Assembly: GCA_002427735.1 (NCBI GenBank)
Contig: DIYP01000016.1
Span: 372,001-436,000 of the forward strand
Source: Flavobacteriales bacterium UBA6051
GTDB taxonomy: Bacteria; Bacteroidota; Bacteroidia; Flavobacteriales_D; Crocinitomicaceae
Direction of reading: 5' to 3'
DNA: 64,000 nt
In this document: positions 62,617 to 64,000 of the stretch, piece after piece
Position numbering within the stretch: position 1 is the first letter of the stretch
Layout: every line of letters begins with the position of its first letter
Notes under the pieces: model-generated
Told to the model about the DNA's origin: nothing
The model's input: the letters and a program-made list of their open reading frames with translations, nothing else
The model's database searches: none
Made by a program: the position numbers and the translations under genes

Positions 62617-63276
62617 ATGAAAATATTTGCTTTCGCGTTGATGCTTTTTACAAGCTTTTTTTCAATAGGACAAAAGTCCTATTATTTTTCAGATTTACTG
62701 CCTACAAATGCTCACAAGGTAAATACTGTTGACCAACGCTACTTTGGAACGTACACCTCAAAAGCAGCGGCGCGCTCGTATGAAATGTCCGCTGAAGGAA
62801 TTTTTATCATTTCTACTTCTATTTCTTCCATCAGTCGTGAGACAGTTCGAGAATCCTCTAAATATAGCGTTCGCGGTAAGTACATTCATGGTGTTCTCAA
62901 AAACGATTCACTTCCATGCATTCTTGAAGGAGAACACTATTATTTCGGAGTTCGAAATAAAGACTTGTTAGTTGACGCGAAAAGCTTGAGCAAACTGACA
63001 AAAATGAACTCCAGTCAGTACATTGTGAATCATTCTGATAATGGACTTTTTACACCAACTTTATTCAGCTTTGAAGGCAACAAGCTGATCATTAAAGAAT
63101 TCAGCTATGATTTTGGAACAGAAGCATTTGTTCATATACAAAATCAACAAACCACACCCTCGGAACATTTTGATATAGTGATTTTGACCCCAACGGAAAA
63201 AGAGTTTCAGCAAGTGATGTCCAATGGCGTTTTTACGGAAGGGCAAGTATTTAAGAAAAAGAGAAAAAACGGATAA
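62617..63276 (+). CDS. Uncharacterised exported protein
   Basis: I do not recognise a family. The 219-residue protein has a Sec signal peptide (FAFALMLFTSFFSIGQ) and a mature part made of beta strands with many Ser and Tyr residues (FGTYTSKAAARSYEMSAEG, GNKLIIKEFSYDFG). The C-terminus ends in a basic run (KKKRKNG). No sorting domain or lipobox is present, so it probably remains in the periplasm or is secreted in another way. It is divergent from recJ. Confidence 0.7.
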   Translation: MKIFAFALMLFTSFFSIGQKSYYFSDLLPTNAHKVNTVDQRYFGTYTSKAAARSYEMSAEGIFIISTSISSISRETVRESSKYSVRGKYIHGVLKNDSLPCILEGEHYYFGVRNKDLLVDAKSLSKLTKMNSSQYIVNHSDNGLFTPTLFSFEGNKLIIKEFSYDFGTEAFVHIQNQQTTPSEHFDIVILTPTEKEFQQVMSNGVFTEGQVFKKKRKNG

Positions 63277-63312
63277 ACTTGTTTATATTTAGGGGACACT
63301 TAACCCACTATT

Positions 63313-63945
63313 ATGAACGAGACTATTGATTCCAATTTAAGCTCTAGCGGGCTTTCGACCTCCTGCAAACCAAGTTATATTCAAGTACCTTTCAATATTT
63401 GGAAATTTAGTCTAATTGGTTGGGTTTTACTGGGCTTTATTGGCGGCTTTTCGCTGATTTACATGGAGTTCATTGCATTTCCTGATTATGCAAGTCCTGA
63501 TGCTGTTTGGGATGAGTACTACGCCAATTATCAAACGGCTATTTTTATTTCGATTATTTGTTTCGTTCTTGCCTATTTTGGCCTGATTCTTTATATCGTG
63601 TTCGGCTTTATCTTACTTTACAGAAACTGGCGCGTCATTGAGAATGCATCAGATCTAGCTACAACCAGTCCTGGTCAAGCCGTTGGTATGCTATTCGTCC
63701 CGTTTTACAACATCTACTGGCAATTTATGGCCTTTTGGAAGTTGTCAGAAGGACAACAAAAGTTTATTGAGCAGTCCGGAATCAATGTAGAAGTAAAACC
63801 AAAACCAAGTTTAGCACTCGCTTTTTGCATTTGTAATTGTGTCCCATGGCTAGGGCAATTCGCCTCATTTTTCATTCTGGGACCAATGCGCGAAGTCAAT
63901 CAGAAGAAAGTATCAATGGAGATTATTCGGCAAGCTGGAAGCTGA
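63313..63945 (+). CDS. Four-helix membrane protein with a DUF4328-like pattern
   Basis: A 210-residue protein with about four hydrophobic helices (about 32-55, 78-105, 120-140 and 160-190). The C-terminal half, YRNWRVIENASDLATTSPGQAVGMLFVPFYNIYWQFMAFW, follows a pattern that I associate with DUF4328-like or GYF_2-associated membrane domains in Bacteroidota and Planctomycetota; the family is not certain. No soluble domain or catalytic motif is visible. It starts about 37 bases after the previous gene's stop. Confidence 0.7.
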   Translation: MNETIDSNLSSSGLSTSCKPSYIQVPFNIWKFSLIGWVLLGFIGGFSLIYMEFIAFPDYASPDAVWDEYYANYQTAIFISIICFVLAYFGLILYIVFGFILLYRNWRVIENASDLATTSPGQAVGMLFVPFYNIYWQFMAFWKLSEGQQKFIEQSGINVEVKPKPSLALAFCICNCVPWLGQFASFFILGPMREVNQKKVSMEIIRQAGS

Positions 63946-63946
63946 A

Positions 63947-64000
63947 CTATACCAAGAGTGACGCTTGAAATAACTTCAACTCATCCCACGTAAACTTGTT
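63947..64000 (-). CDS. Probable C-terminal end of a minus-strand gene
   Basis: The last 54 bases encode an open frame of 17 codons followed by a TAG stop (63947-63949), read from the window edge: NKFTWDELKLFQASLLV. The composition looks protein-like, and a convergent gene ending 2 bases from the previous one is plausible. Nothing more can be said because the gene continues outside the window. Confidence 0.3.
   Translation of the reverse strand, partial: NKFTWDELKLFQASLLV

Noticed and set aside
1..64000. Search for CRISPR arrays, tRNA, rRNA, insertion sequences or phage genes
   Set aside because: No regularly spaced repeats, cloverleaf, transposase or integrase sequence was seen on either strand.

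Overview
The window is a stretch of core chromosome from a member of the Bacteroidota, most likely Flavobacteriales. Evidence includes four secreted proteins with a type IX secretion (T9SS) C-terminal sorting domain, a full-length SprA translocon gene, an alternative complex III (Act) respiratory operon, the DUF4271-hemD pair, a LytTR/Y_Y_Y two-component system, and repeated TAnnTTTG promoter boxes typical of this phylum. The family-level affiliation is uncertain. I see no insertion sequence, prophage, CRISPR array, tRNA or rRNA. Gaps between genes are short; the only one above 300 bases (24455-24766) holds the act promoter and a doubtful small ORF.

Layout. 1-217: tail of a plus-strand short-chain dehydrogenase. 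253-4434 (minus): queG, a DUF1800 protein and a DUF1501 protein with a T9SS tail. 4479-5030 (plus): unknown helical protein. 5061-10992 (minus): a sensory module made of two T9SS-exported proteins (one with 21-residue leucine-rich repeats), a LytTR response regulator and a propeller-type LytS-like histidine kinase. 11058-12080: ruvB. 12222-24454 (minus): the act operon actABCDEF followed by cytochrome oxidase subunits II and I, a complete menaquinol to oxygen electron path. 24767-28832 (plus): SPOR protein, rnpA, a C-terminal processing protease and an O-antigen-ligase-like protein. 28898-31908 (plus): mgtE, a D-2-hydroxyacid dehydrogenase and an unknown membrane-anchored protein. 31905-33809 (minus): ridA, a TPR membrane protein and an rRNA-type methyltransferase. 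33947-41074 (plus): a lipoprotein, two related large exported proteins, a DUF1801 protein, a PIN-PhoH ATPase and an SGNH hydrolase fused to MORN-like repeats. 41121-53614 (minus): a lipoprotein, then the cluster maeB-ruvA-sprA-acetyltransferase-epimerase. 53801-55249: a secreted thioredoxin-like T9SS protein with strong promoter and codon bias. 55374-57603: sirtuin, hemD and DUF4271. 57713-60834: a glutaryl-CoA-type acyl-CoA dehydrogenase, then an Lrp regulator divergent from a Cys/Met-metabolism PLP enzyme. 60831-63945: recJ and two unknown exported or membrane proteins. The last 54 bases look like the end of a minus-strand gene.

The most interesting signal is regulatory. Both T9SS genes beside the LytTR regulator carry a pair of TTTCCSAA direct repeats offset by exactly 21 bp and starting exactly 60 bp before each start codon, with matching -7 boxes 23 bp before each start. 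A third 21-bp-offset pair lies upstream of the LytTR gene itself. This predicts a small autoregulated surface-protein regulon. Other items worth checking are a palindrome over the act promoter, an inverted repeat in the lrp/PLP-enzyme intergenic region, a helix-hairpin-helix tail on ActC, and a sirtuin without zinc cysteines that keeps the Tyr/Arg desuccinylase signature.
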